Assembly: GCF_001514495.1 (NCBI RefSeq)
Contig: NZ_BCNM01000034.1
Location: 1-58,756, forward strand
Direction: 5' to 3'
DNA from: Paenibacillus pabuli NBRC 13638
GTDB taxonomy: Bacteria > Bacillota > Bacilli > Paenibacillales > Paenibacillaceae
DNA: 58,756 nt
The notes below the pieces were generated by a model, which made no database searches, was not told where the DNA came from, and worked only from the letters and a program-made list of their open reading frames with translations. The position numbers and the translations under genes are program-made. Below, piece by piece: positions 1-10,300 of the stretch; position 1 is the stretch's first letter, and every line of letters begins with the position of its first letter.

Positions 1-30
1 TCACCCTCAGGCTTTTCAGCCTGAGGGTGA
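1..30. terminator. Perfect hairpin at window edge, probable terminator of the hydrolase-marR unit
   Basis: Arms 1-12 and 19-30 are perfect complements around the loop TTTTCA. It lies 57 bases beyond the marR stop codon on the minus strand, where a terminator is expected. Any T-run on that strand falls outside the window, so the intrinsic-terminator call is incomplete. Confidence 0.55.
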
Positions 31-86
31 CTCTTTCGGTCGTGCGATAATGATAATGATATAAGCTTGTAAATTCAAAAATGAAT

Positions 87-608
87 TCAGTTATTACTAT
101 CATCCATTTTAATAAGCTTGCGTGGTTCCTGTTCTTTTTCACCATACCAGACGAGCACATCTGCGAGCAGATCCATAATGCGAATAAAACTCTCCTTGTT
201 TGTCTCTGAGATTTGGTCTGCCTGCTTAAAAATGTCGTCAAAACAAAGCTTGCGGACAAATTCAGTGTAATTCGCATATACCTCACGGCCTTTGGCTGAA
301 GGTTTTACGTAAATGTCTTTGCGGTTACCGCTTAAATGATATTTCTCAAGCAAGCCTTTTCCCATCAAGTTTTTCACGTTTTTGGAGAATGTACTGCGGC
401 TAACACCGAGTCGTACAGCCATCTCCGACATTTTCTCTTCTTGATCCTCCGCTTCCAGAATATATTCGAGCGTCTGAATCTGTGAAGCAGAGAACGTCAT
501 ATCTGTTCCGTAACTTCGCTGCAGCTTATAAGTGTTTGAGTATGCGTTGCCGTACTTGATGATCTTCTCAATAAGATCCCGATGGTCACCCATCCAATCT
601 AATTTCAT
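87..608 (-). CDS. MarR-family transcriptional regulator
   Basis: This 173-residue protein has the length and layout of a MarR dimer. A helical N-terminus is followed by a winged helix-turn-helix at about residues 45-115, with a recognition-helix segment like GVSRSTFSKNVKNL and a wing containing NRKD. It probably binds DNA in response to a small ligand. It is the second gene of a two-gene unit behind an alpha/beta hydrolase, with a 57-base gap. A perfect inverted repeat overlapping the -10 of that unit (1522-1546) is the natural candidate operator, implying autorepression (inference). The ligand is unknown. The window shows no direct link to the neighbouring lipopeptide operon, although it lies just past that operon's end. 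Confidence 0.85.
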   Translation of the reverse strand: MKLDWMGDHRDLIEKIIKYGNAYSNTYKLQRSYGTDMTFSASQIQTLEYILEAEDQEEKMSEMAVRLGVSRSTFSKNVKNLMGKGLLEKYHLSGNRKDIYVKPSAKGREVYANYTEFVRKLCFDDIFKQADQISETNKESFIRIMDLLADVLVWYGEKEQEPRKLIKMDDSNN

Positions 609-665
609 GCGTAATCCCTTTCACCTTCATATTCTCACGAGTTTTTCTCTTCTAATGTACTGAAA

Positions 666-1475
666 TCAGATACGTTTTTCAATCCATACGATAGCTTCTT
701 CGATGACTTCATCGCGACTGGGTTCGTTAAAGATCTCATGCATGAGATGCGCGTAGATTTTCAATGTTTTATCAGTTGAAGCGATATCCCCGTAAAAGTC
801 ACGAGAATCCTGTTCGCTCACCAGCCCGTCATTGGCTCCGTGCAGGACAAGTACCGGATCGACGAATTGTGTTGCATGTTCTTTCAGCCACGTTATCCCG
901 CAGCCCAAACTATTAAACAGATCTACGGATATCTGTTTTTCTACCAATGGGTCGTTTGCGTAAGCGGATACAACTTCAGGATCACTGCATACGCCGCTCC
1001 CAAGTTCATTCGGAAAATACGTACCAGGCGGAAGATCAAGCGGTAGTTCACCAGCAACTTTTGTATGATAACGGGTAAGTGCTCCTGATAAAACAATGCC
1101 TTTCACTTTGCCTGGATATTTGGTTCCGAATGATGAAGTAGCAAAGCCTCCCATACTATGTCCGATGACATAAAGAGGGATGTTAGCGCTCTCTTGCAAT
1201 GCCGCTTCGACAATAACATTCACATCTTCAATGATCTGATGAAAATCACTGTAAAACGCGCGCTGTCCTTCCGATCTGGCATGCCCCCGATGGTCAAAAC
1301 GATATACGTTAAATCCGCGCTGGTTCAGCTTCTCAGTCAAATAATCGTAGCGGCTGGCATGTTCAGCTAATCCGTGTACAATAACGACAGCGGCCTTTGC
1401 ATTGTCCACAGTATCCTTACTGAAATAAAGCTTCGTACCGTCAAAGGATTTGATCATTGTTTCGATGCTGTTCAT
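666..1475 (-). CDS. Alpha/beta hydrolase of the lysophospholipase / monoacylglycerol lipase type
   Basis: A 269-residue soluble hydrolase. The nucleophile elbow GHSMGG places the catalytic Ser near residue 107, the acid is Asp in HGANDG (about 216) and the His is in HLMHE (about 246). An upstream oxyanion-region HGLAEH is typical of monoacylglycerol lipases. I chose the ATG at 1475 because a purine-rich AAGGGATGGG lies at good spacing. The ATG four codons upstream overlaps that ribosome binding site. No signal peptide is visible. It forms a unit with the marR gene downstream and is probably MarR-controlled. The natural substrate is unknown. It could act on fatty esters or self-produced lipids, or conceivably release the lipopeptide in trans, since that operon has no thioesterase. 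The last idea is speculation. Confidence 0.85.
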   Translation of the reverse strand: MNSIETMIKSFDGTKLYFSKDTVDNAKAAVVIVHGLAEHASRYDYLTEKLNQRGFNVYRFDHRGHARSEGQRAFYSDFHQIIEDVNVIVEAALQESANIPLYVIGHSMGGFATSSFGTKYPGKVKGIVLSGALTRYHTKVAGELPLDLPPGTYFPNELGSGVCSDPEVVSAYANDPLVEKQISVDLFNSLGCGITWLKEHATQFVDPVLVLHGANDGLVSEQDSRDFYGDIASTDKTLKIYAHLMHEIFNEPSRDEVIEEAIVWIEKRI

Positions 1476-1521
1476 AGTACATCCCATCCCTTAATCGTTT
1501 TTTTGATATTCGTTATGAACA

Positions 1522-1571
1522 ATATTGTTTCTTGCAGAAACAATATATCATTCATCCGATACGTTTGTCTA
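1522..1571 (-). promoter_or_regulatory. Promoter and MarR-type operator of the hydrolase-marR unit
   Basis: On the minus strand a -35-like TAGACA (1566-1571) and a -10-like TATATT (1542-1547) are separated by 18 bases. The -10 overlaps a perfect inverted repeat: ATATTGTTTC at 1522-1531, spacer TTGCA, GAAACAATAT at 1537-1546. A dyad of this size on the -10 is typical of MarR autoregulation. Binding itself is inferred. Confidence 0.6.
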
Positions 1572-1652
1572 CGGTTCTTTTAAAGCGTTTACATTTTTTT
1601 GTAGGTATATAAATACGGAATCGGAATGCAGCATTTTTTTGTCGGACACAGC

Positions 1653-1693
1653 AAAACCTGTTAACACGTAAAATGCTTGTGTTAACAGGTTTT
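1653..1693 (-). terminator. Terminator of the lipopeptide-glycosyltransferase operon
   Basis: Perfect 15-base arms (1653-1667 and 1679-1693) enclose an 11-base loop just past the last glycosyltransferase stop. The arms end in AAAA/TTTT, so T-runs occur on both strands and the hairpin could stop transcription from either side. Confidence 0.75.
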
Positions 1694-1712
1694 TAGATGA
1701 AGAACTTTTATG

Positions 1713-2957
1713 TCAAGAATGGTCGACGTACTCCAGAATTTTGCTCACCCCTTCTGACATACCTCCCGTTTCGAAAAAGCTGCTCCCCAACTTCACCGCT
1801 TGTGCTTTCATCTTCTCATTGTTCATCGTTTCAAACGTAATGCCACTCAGCTCCGAAGCGGAGATATTCATGTCTCTTACATACACCCCGACACCCAATT
1901 CTTCCAGCCTGGAAGCGATGGCAAACTGATCCGCCCCTTGGGGAAACAGAATCATCGGTACGCCAAATACAAGCGCTTCAGATACACTGTTATAACCGGC
2001 ATGAGAGATAAAAACATCCGCTTTGCTCAAAATTTCCAACTGAGGTACAAACTCATGAACGGTCATATTTTCCGGAATTTCGCCTAAGGACGATGGGTGA
2101 ATGCTTTTCCCTACAGACATAATGATTTGGGCTTCGCTAGATCTAAAAGCTTCGATGCATTTCCGGTAGAAATCCGGGCGATCTGTATAGATGGACCCAA
2201 AAGAAATATAAATCAGAGGAAGCTCATGATCCTGTTTCGTTCTTATCATCATGGATTGCAGCTTTTCAGCGCTGACATTAGGAAACTGGGGACCTATAAA
2301 CATAAAGCGATCGTCAAACACATCCGAATGTGGCTGGAATGCTTTTGACGTATACACGAGATTTAATTCTTCATTCCCACTAAACGCATCAACCAGGCCG
2401 AAGCCTTGAATATGATGCTTTTCTGCCAAAGCTGCCGCAATACGGTTTAATTCGCTGGCCGTCGGTTCTACCTTCGCATAGCCTTCTTTGATTTTGAACA
2501 CCTTGTGCATGAGAAAATCATGGTCTTTCTCTAGGAGTGCCTGATTAATTGCAAAAGTTAGGACATAACAAGCCACTGGCACTTCGAGCAGTTCTCCAAT
2601 CAGTTTGCCCCAATGAGCGTCGCTGTCCCTGACAATGTAGTCGGGTTGCTCAGCCATAACATCAGCCAAAATCGCATTGAGAACCAGCCTGCTTTTCTGG
2701 ATAACTCCAGGGACTAAATACTCAAGCATCGTCTGCGGGTTGCTCAGATAAAGGCCCAGGTCATTTTCGTCAACAAACAGCTCTCTCATATTTCCGTAGC
2801 TTCGAAAAGTCACATCAAAATCGGCAAACATTGCTCTATATTGTTCATCCGAATAATAAATCACTCTCTCTCCACGTGCCAGCAACTCTGCAACCAGAGG
2901 CAATGTTGGTTTAACATGGCTGAAAAATGGAAGGCTGAATATCATTACAGTAGCCAT
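1713..2957 (-). CDS. MGT-like (GT1 family, GT-B fold) glycosyltransferase, second copy
   Basis: A 414-residue UDP-sugar-dependent transferase of the macrolide/antibiotic glycosyltransferase group. The N-terminal acceptor half begins with the HVKPTLPL motif. The C-terminal donor half carries SHAGYNSVSEAL (about 318-329) and a proline-rich segment ending in the ADQF motif (about 342-345), which contacts the nucleotide sugar in this family. The start has an AAGGGAG ribosome binding site. It is the last gene of the lipopeptide operon, 33 bases after its paralogue, with a strong terminator behind it. The likely job is to add a sugar to the lipopeptide, for example on a tyrosine hydroxyl or as the second sugar of a disaccharide. 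Self-protection by glycosylation is an alternative. Acceptor and sugar cannot be read from sequence. Confidence 0.87.
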   Translation of the reverse strand: MATVMIFSLPFFSHVKPTLPLVAELLARGERVIYYSDEQYRAMFADFDVTFRSYGNMRELFVDENDLGLYLSNPQTMLEYLVPGVIQKSRLVLNAILADVMAEQPDYIVRDSDAHWGKLIGELLEVPVACYVLTFAINQALLEKDHDFLMHKVFKIKEGYAKVEPTASELNRIAAALAEKHHIQGFGLVDAFSGNEELNLVYTSKAFQPHSDVFDDRFMFIGPQFPNVSAEKLQSMMIRTKQDHELPLIYISFGSIYTDRPDFYRKCIEAFRSSEAQIIMSVGKSIHPSSLGEIPENMTVHEFVPQLEILSKADVFISHAGYNSVSEALVFGVPMILFPQGADQFAIASRLEELGVGVYVRDMNISASELSGITFETMNNEKMKAQAVKLGSSFFETGGMSEGVSKILEYVDHS

Positions 2958-2990
2958 AGCGGACTCCCTTCATCATGTCCTACACAAGTA

Positions 2991-4250
2991 TCATTCATTG
3001 GCAGCGCTTATCAGGGCTCCATCGATAAGATACGCAAATATAACATCAACGCCCAGCTTTACTCCGCCTTCATTACGTATCGCTTCCCCGACCCTCTTGC
3101 AAGACTCGGCATAAGTCGGATCATGAAGGATATGTTCGGTCATGGAAGCAATGTCCGAAGGTACACAATGACGGCTATCGCCAATGCTTCCTGCTCCCAG
3201 TGCCTCAATCCGGCTGGAAACAGCAAACTGATCAGCTGCTTGCGGAAACAGCAGCATAGGCACTTCATGGTAGAGCGCTTCATTGGTGCTGTTATGGCCT
3301 CCATGTGTAATGAAAACATCAACGTGTTTGAGCAATCTCCGCTGAGGCACATGGGATCGGATGGTAATATGATCAGGAAACTCACCCAGTTCTTCAGGAG
3401 AAATTCGCTGGCCGACCGACATAATCACGTTCCAACGACGTTCCTGGAATGCTTCAATACATTTTTGATAAAAAGGAAGACAGTCGTTGTATACGGTCCC
3501 CATGGATATGTAGATTAGAGGTAAATCCGGTTCAAATTCCGGCAGGTCTCCGCCCTCTTTTTCCTCTTCACGAATCATCGGACCCAGGAACAGATAGTTC
3601 GGACCAAACGACTCTGCAAATGGCTGGAAAGCCCGCGAAGTAAAAACAAGATTCAGTTCGTCCGCCCCGGAGAAGGCGTCAATTGCCTTAAACTCAACGG
3701 CATAAGGAATAGAGAGCTGCCTCGTATACTCATTCAGATATTCACTGAAACTTCCGGCCTCCGGAAGTAATGCCACACGTCCTGTGGTATTTCCGAAGAC
3801 ATTCGCAACGAAATATTCACAGTGAAGATCCATCATTGTTTCATTCAAAGCAATCGTAGTGATGTAACAAATGACAGGAATATCCATCATGATGCCAATC
3901 ATTTTCCCCCAGTAAGACTCGCAATCCCGGATAATGTAATCTGGATCATCCGCCATCACCTGTTCGAGGAGCAAACGGACCATCTTCTGATGCTTATCCA
4001 GTTTGTGCGGAACAAGCTGCTCCAGAACCTTCAGTGGCTCTGTCGTATGAATAGGGATTTCTTCATCCAGCAATGGAAGCACATCCCCGTAACTTCGACA
4101 TACCACACCTTCCATTTGTACATATTTCATATACGCATCAGTTGTGTAGTAATAGACTTGTTCACCTCTGTTTACCAGCTCTTGAACCAGCCCTACCGTA
4201 GGATTAACATGACCAAAATACGGATAACTGAACACAACGGTTGTACCCAT
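2991..4250 (-). CDS. MGT-like (GT1 family, GT-B fold) glycosyltransferase, first copy
   Basis: A 419-residue paralogue of the next gene, with HVNPTVGLV at the start, THGGHNSTNEAL (about 315-326) and the donor-site ADQF motif (about 339-342). I placed the start at 4250 because the family N-terminus (GTTVVFSYPYFGHVNPT) begins there, behind an AAAGGGCGGTGA sequence. The longer reading from 4322 adds 24 residues unlike the family. It follows the last NRPS gene after an 88-base gap that holds only a weak hairpin (4290-4307), so co-transcription is likely. Divergence between the two copies suggests distinct acceptors or sequential sugar additions (inference). Confidence 0.87.
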   Translation of the reverse strand: MGTTVVFSYPYFGHVNPTVGLVQELVNRGEQVYYYTTDAYMKYVQMEGVVCRSYGDVLPLLDEEIPIHTTEPLKVLEQLVPHKLDKHQKMVRLLLEQVMADDPDYIIRDCESYWGKMIGIMMDIPVICYITTIALNETMMDLHCEYFVANVFGNTTGRVALLPEAGSFSEYLNEYTRQLSIPYAVEFKAIDAFSGADELNLVFTSRAFQPFAESFGPNYLFLGPMIREEEKEGGDLPEFEPDLPLIYISMGTVYNDCLPFYQKCIEAFQERRWNVIMSVGQRISPEELGEFPDHITIRSHVPQRRLLKHVDVFITHGGHNSTNEALYHEVPMLLFPQAADQFAVSSRIEALGAGSIGDSRHCVPSDIASMTEHILHDPTYAESCKRVGEAIRNEGGVKLGVDVIFAYLIDGALISAANE

Positions 4251-4338
4251 CCATTCACCGCCCTTTCGTAAATAAAGCCTGAATGCCCCGGACATCACAA
4301 TATGTCCTGAGAGTTCAAGCAAGCTCTATTGGTTTGAG

Positions 4339-7300
4339 CTACAGCACCTTGACCATTCCTTCGGTCATTTTCTTCTCCAGCTCTTCGGCACTCGTCTCGA
4401 ATGGAAGGGCTATATGCACTTGCAGACTGGAGCCAACATGTCTAACGTAGAAATAGTTCCCATAATGATCAGCCACTTTTTCAAAAGAAGGACCTCCGGC
4501 AGGGATTGCATTATCTATTGCTTCCGCTTGTACAGCGCCAAAATAATTCAGCAGAATCCCCTCGCCTGTTCCATGATCCTCCAGATCGCTGAACCGGATA
4601 TGATGAGTGGAAGTTGTGTGATTCAATTCTCTGATCTGCTGCAAAAGTTGCTCCGGCGGCGAATGGGTATCCATTACCCAAGGAATATAGTCCGTAAAAT
4701 TGCCGACCAGATGGTAATAGGCCTGTTCTCCATACCGTCTTCCACTGCTGACCAATTGCACAGGCATCTGCTGCAGCTCAAGGTATTCCCGTCCAAAGAC
4801 CGCTAACAATCCCAGCACCTTCATCCAGCCTTCCTCCGGATTGCCTTCCGTAAGCTCCCATTCCAGCGTGATTGCTGTGCTCTTCTCGGCCGGAAATTCT
4901 GCCAACTTATTGCTCAGTCCTATGAGAAGCTGACGATAGGTTGCCAGTTCAAAGTGACGCTCCAGTTCCATAAAGCTAATCCCGATCGGTCCTTCCTCCA
5001 TCAGTTTTAGGTAGTCGCGATACCGTGTATGTGACTTCGCCACGTGAACCAACGATGACGGTGCAGTCAGTGCCTCAGCAATTAAACTGCAACTCAGCCC
5101 GTCCGATAAGGCATGATGTGAGGAATATACGAAAACTCTAGCTCCGGTTCTGCCATTCTCAATCAGCGCCATTCGGTACAACAAACTCTCCGATCCACTC
5201 TCTTCAAATCTGTCATAATACAATTTCGAAATCAGATGTTCCATCAGTGCTTCGGAATGGGCAGCCTCAACCTTGACATATGGCAGACTAAGCCGGACAG
5301 GCTGCTCACGCAAGCTCCAGCTGTTTGTCTGCTGGGCATTGTACAAACACCTCAACATCTCCTGCTCCTGCACCAATCCAAGAATGGCATTATGGATTTC
5401 CTCCGTTGTCTTGTCGGCAGGGAAATGCAGAACAACGCCAACGTTCTCAGCACGCCCAAGATGTGTAGCCTGGGAAGCCGTAAGGGGCAATATCGCCAAT
5501 TCCGCCCCTGTGGACAGTTGTCTTCTGTAAACCTCTTGTTGGTCCGCAAATGTTGCAAGGGCCGCCTGAAGTTGCTTCAGATCCGTTTCATTCAAAGTCG
5601 TCTGCGCTTGCTTCTGCTGTGAGTCTGGTGTCTCTGTTCCATCTGACATATACTCCTGTGAACCTTCAGATACAGTTTGAGTTTGAAGTAGAACTTCTCC
5701 CAAAGCGACAGCAGATTGATGAACAAGCAAGTCTCTCACATCCACACCCACTCCCTGCTCTTTCAGCAAAAAGCTGGCTTTCATTGCCGAGATGGAATCT
5801 CCACCCAGCTCATGGAAGGAGTCATCTATCCCGATCCCTTGAACGTTCAACACCTGTTCAAACACACGAACGATCTTTGCCTCCAGTTCATTCTCCGGCA
5901 TGCGAACTCGTTCCCCTGCTTCTTGTATCAGATTCAGACGCTCGAGCGCGGACTGATCCACCTTTCCATTGGATGTCACAGGGAGCGTGTCCAACTTCAC
6001 CAAGAATGAAGGAAGCATATAATGAGGAAGAACGGCGGTAAGTTTGATCTTCAGTTCACGCGGCGCAGGTACACTGTCCCCGGTGTAATAGGCAACTAAT
6101 GAATTTTCATTTTCCTGCAGTCTAGGCAATACAACGGCTTCTCGAACGCCAGCTATCTGCAGTAGTTGTGCCTCTATCTCGCTTGGTTCGACGCGGTAAC
6201 CTCTAATCTTGATCTGGCTGTCGATTCTGCCCTGGTACATGATTCTGCCATCCGGCAGCAGTTTGGCCAAGTCCCCGGTTCGATACATGCGCTCAAACCC
6301 TGGCATGTCTGAAGAGATGAACTGTCTCGCTGTTATTTCTGGCAGGTTCAGATATCTCCGGGCCAATCCGGTACCTGCGATGCATAGTTCTCCAGGTACC
6401 CCGACAGGCAGTGGATTCAGATCTGCATCGACAATGCAAAGTCTGCTATGAGGGACGGGGAATCCGATGGGTACTGATAACAGATCGGCTTCTTCTTCAT
6501 ATTCCCATATCGCTGCACATATGGATGCTTCAGTCGGTCCGTAAGCATTCACACAGCGCATATGTTGCCTCCATGTAGACAGCATGGCCGGCGATGGCTC
6601 CGAGCCAGCCGTGATCATCAGGCGCAGACCAGGCAAACGCTCAGGTTGCAATCGGGCCATATAGGCTGGAGGAAGCGTCATAACCGTAACATTAGTCTGT
6701 TCCACGTACTGCTCGAAGTGGAGCGGATCAGCGATGGTCTCTGCCGATACTAAACAAAGTGTTCCTCCAACGGTAAGTGTCATGGCAAACTCCCATATAG
6801 AAGCATCAAATGAACATGAAGCAAATTGAAGAATGCGGTCAATAGACTTTACTCCCAATGTGGAGATAAAGAGGGCCGACAGATTAGCGAGACCTGCATG
6901 TTCTAGCGCCACACCTTTGGGCCTGCCCGTAGTACCCGAAGTGTAGATAACATAAGCCAGGTTGTTGTTTTGCGGTTTAAGCGATGAAGCGTTTGTTTTT
7001 TGGCACGTAAGATAGATTTCCCGGGTCAGATATACAGGCATATGACTTGCGAGGTCCTGTGCATCATCCTTATCCGTAATCATCAGCACTGCTCCGCTGT
7101 CTTGAAGCATATACGACATGCGATCTACCGGAAACACCGGGTCGATCGGCAGATATGTCGCTCCGGTCTTTAGTACCGCCAGAAACGCGATAACGAGTTC
7201 GAAGGAACGTTCCAGTCTGACGGCTATGACATCTTCGAGGCCTACTCCCTTCGAACTTAGCCAGTTAGACCACTGCTCTGACAGTGTGTCCAGCTGTTCG

Positions 7301-10300
7301 TAAGTCATTTGCGACTCACCAAACAATAGGGCTTCCTTGTCGGGGGATCGTTTGGCGTGCAGGGCAAACTGCTCCAGTAAAGTCAGCTCAGGTGGATCGC
7401 ATGGGCTCTTGCTGTTTAGTTCCATCCATGTTTCATGCAGTCTCTCTTGGGGGAGCAGCGTCATATGCGATACAAGCATCTGCGGATGGTCTATAACGGT
7501 CTGCACAATATGCATAAAATAGTCCACATAACGCAGCACAGTTTCCCTCTGGAAAAGACATGTACAGTACTCCAAATCGAAATACATTACGCCATCCCCG
7601 CCCTCAAAGCCGGCTAAAGTAAGATCAAATTTGGACACGGTTTGCTCAAAACCAACATGCGAGAAATGTAGTCCTCTAAAATCAAAGCGATTCTCCGCCA
7701 TGTTCTGAAGTACAAACATTGTGTCAAAGATGGGATTACGGCTGGGGTCTGGAGTATGTCCCAAGTCCCTAACCAGTTCCTGATATTGAACTGCTTGATT
7801 CTCGAACGCACCCAGCACCGTATTTTTCACTTGGTTCAGGAGCTCGGTGAAGTGCAATTGTGGTGACACATGGGCACGGATGGGAACCACATTCACAAAC
7901 ATGCCCATGGTCTGTTCCAGATCTGCGTGCGTTCTGCCGGAGACCGGTGATCCAACGACCAGTTCCTTCTGTCCGGAAAGCTTGGAGAGCATCGTCTGAT
8001 ACATTGTCAGAAGCAGCATGAAAAGAGTGACTCCATTTTCAGCGGCCAACTTCTTGAGAGAAGATGTGCGATTGGCATCAACGGTAAAAGAAATCCTGTC
8101 GCCTTCCAAGCTTTTAAGCTTGGGTCTGGGGTAATCGTACGGCAGACTTAAAACGGGAACTCCGTTTCTGAACTGATCCATCCAGTACTGCGCCTGAGGC
8201 TGGAATTGATGATTCTCTTTCTGTTTATACTGCCATACCGAGAAATCTTTGTAATGGAGTCTGATGGCTGGTAATGAATCCCCATTATAGATGCTCGCCA
8301 GCTCCGAAATGAATATGCCGATCGAGGCACCGTCAGCTACGATATGATGAAGATCAATCAGAAGCAGATGTTTTCTGGACTCTATTTTGGTTATCCCTGC
8401 ACGAAATAACGGCAAGCATGCCAGATCAAAGGGCCGGATAAATTGTCCTATCGTCTCTTCGAGACCCGTTGACGCTTGCTCGGAATATTCAAGTGAAATA
8501 ACGCTCTCAGCGTGAACTGCCTGTACAGGTTCCCCATTGATGGCATAAAAAGTGGTACGAAGAATCTCATGCCGCTTCGTCAGTTCCTCAAGCGCAAACC
8601 GCAGCCGCTGATGGTCGAGATCCCCTTCTATAATAAGTGCCTCCGGCATGTTATAAGCGGTTGAATGTGGATCATTACAGAACAGCGTATACATCTGTTT
8701 TTGGGTAAGAGATAACGGATAACTTGCTGCATTCTCAGCAGGTGTAATCGCGAGATAGACACTGGTTTCTTTTTCAGCAATCACTTCAGCTAACTCTTTG
8801 ACGGTTTGCTTCTCAAAGATATGATCCACACTGACATCTACTCTAAATTCTTTCTGAATTCTGGACATCAGCATGGTTGCCTTGAGAGAATGTCCACCTG
8901 CGGCAAAAAAGTTCTCATCTGCGGATACACGCTTTAATTGAAGAACATCGGCAAATATCTCGCATAACTTCTGTTCTGTTTCATTTTCAGGCTCCCGAAA
9001 TTCAACATCCAGATTGATGGACTCCATGGAGGAGATTTCCTTCTTGTCCAGCTTTCCGTTTTCGGAAAGAGGGAGCTGAGGCAGTCGATAATAGCGGGCC
9101 GGAAGCATATAAAACGGTAACTCTCTTGCCATGTACTCACGCAGTTCGACAGCCTTTATGTCGTCGGTTTGGAGATAAGCAATCAGTCGCACCGGAATGC
9201 CATCCTCCTCCTCACAGACAACTGCTGCTGCCTGAACCCCTGGATAGGCTTGAAGTCGCTGCTCAATCTCTGGCAGCTCAATCCGGTACCCTCTTAACTT
9301 AACCTGAGCATCCTTGCGTCCGAGACAAAAGATTTCCCCCTCTTCCGTCCATTTCGCCAGATCGCCAGTTCGATACAGACGCTCACCTGCAACAAACGGA
9401 TTCGGTACAAATGCTTGATCTGTAAGCTCAGGCTGGTTAAGATAACCCTGGGCCAGACCCGGACCTGATAAACAAAGTTCCCCAACGGTACCCGGTGGCA
9501 CCGGCTCATTCCAGTTATCAAGAATGTATGCTCTCATGTTCGATATAGGACGGCCAATAGTCACCTTCTCTTCCTGTTCCACATCTCTTTTACAAAGTGC
9601 GACTATGCTGGATTCGGTAGGACCGTATTCATTAAAAATCCTCACATAAGGAAGCCGTTCCCTACTTTCCCGAATGAGTGCCGGTGAGACGCTCTCTCCG
9701 GCTAGTGTAATGCTGTGAAGAAACAGTTTGTCCTCCGGTCTAATCTGCTCCAGAAGCAGACGATACAAAGAGGGCACGCATATAAAATGAGTAATTTGAT
9801 ATACGATAAGCAGTTGCTTCAGACGCAGCGGGTCTTTGACCTGAATTTCAGCGGCAATAAAGAGACTCGCTCCGGACACAAGCGGGGTCAGAAACCCTGT
9901 CATGAATCCATCAAATGAATAGGAGAAGAGCTGAATTGTGTTGTCTTGTCTTTCCAGTGAGTACTCTTCTTTTCTCCACGAGATTGAATTGACTAGCCCC
10001 CGATGATCTACAACTACACCTTTGGGATCGCCCGTAGTTCCCGAAGTATAAATGATGTAAGCTGGCAATTCAGCCGTTATGGAAACCAGTGTCTCACCTT
10101 CTTCATTGGAAGCATCCAGGTCTTCACAAGCAAGCAATCGTTCCACGTCTGTAAACAATGGAAGATTAGCATACCGGGCATGTGTAAGCAGACGAGTTAC
10201 CCCAGCATCCTCCAAAATGAATCGAACACGCTCCTCGGGGGTCTGAACATCCATTGGCAAAATACATGCCCCTGCCCTCCACACTGCTAAGATCGCAACG

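Noticed and set aside
666..1475. Alpha/beta hydrolase as the missing thioesterase of the NRPS
   Set aside because: Its motifs fit lysophospholipases better than type I or II NRPS thioesterases, and it lies in a separate MarR-controlled unit behind a strong terminator.
2841..3518. Long plus-strand frame across the glycosyltransferase genes
   Set aside because: It is a shadow of the minus-strand genes, without ribosome binding site or recognisable domain.
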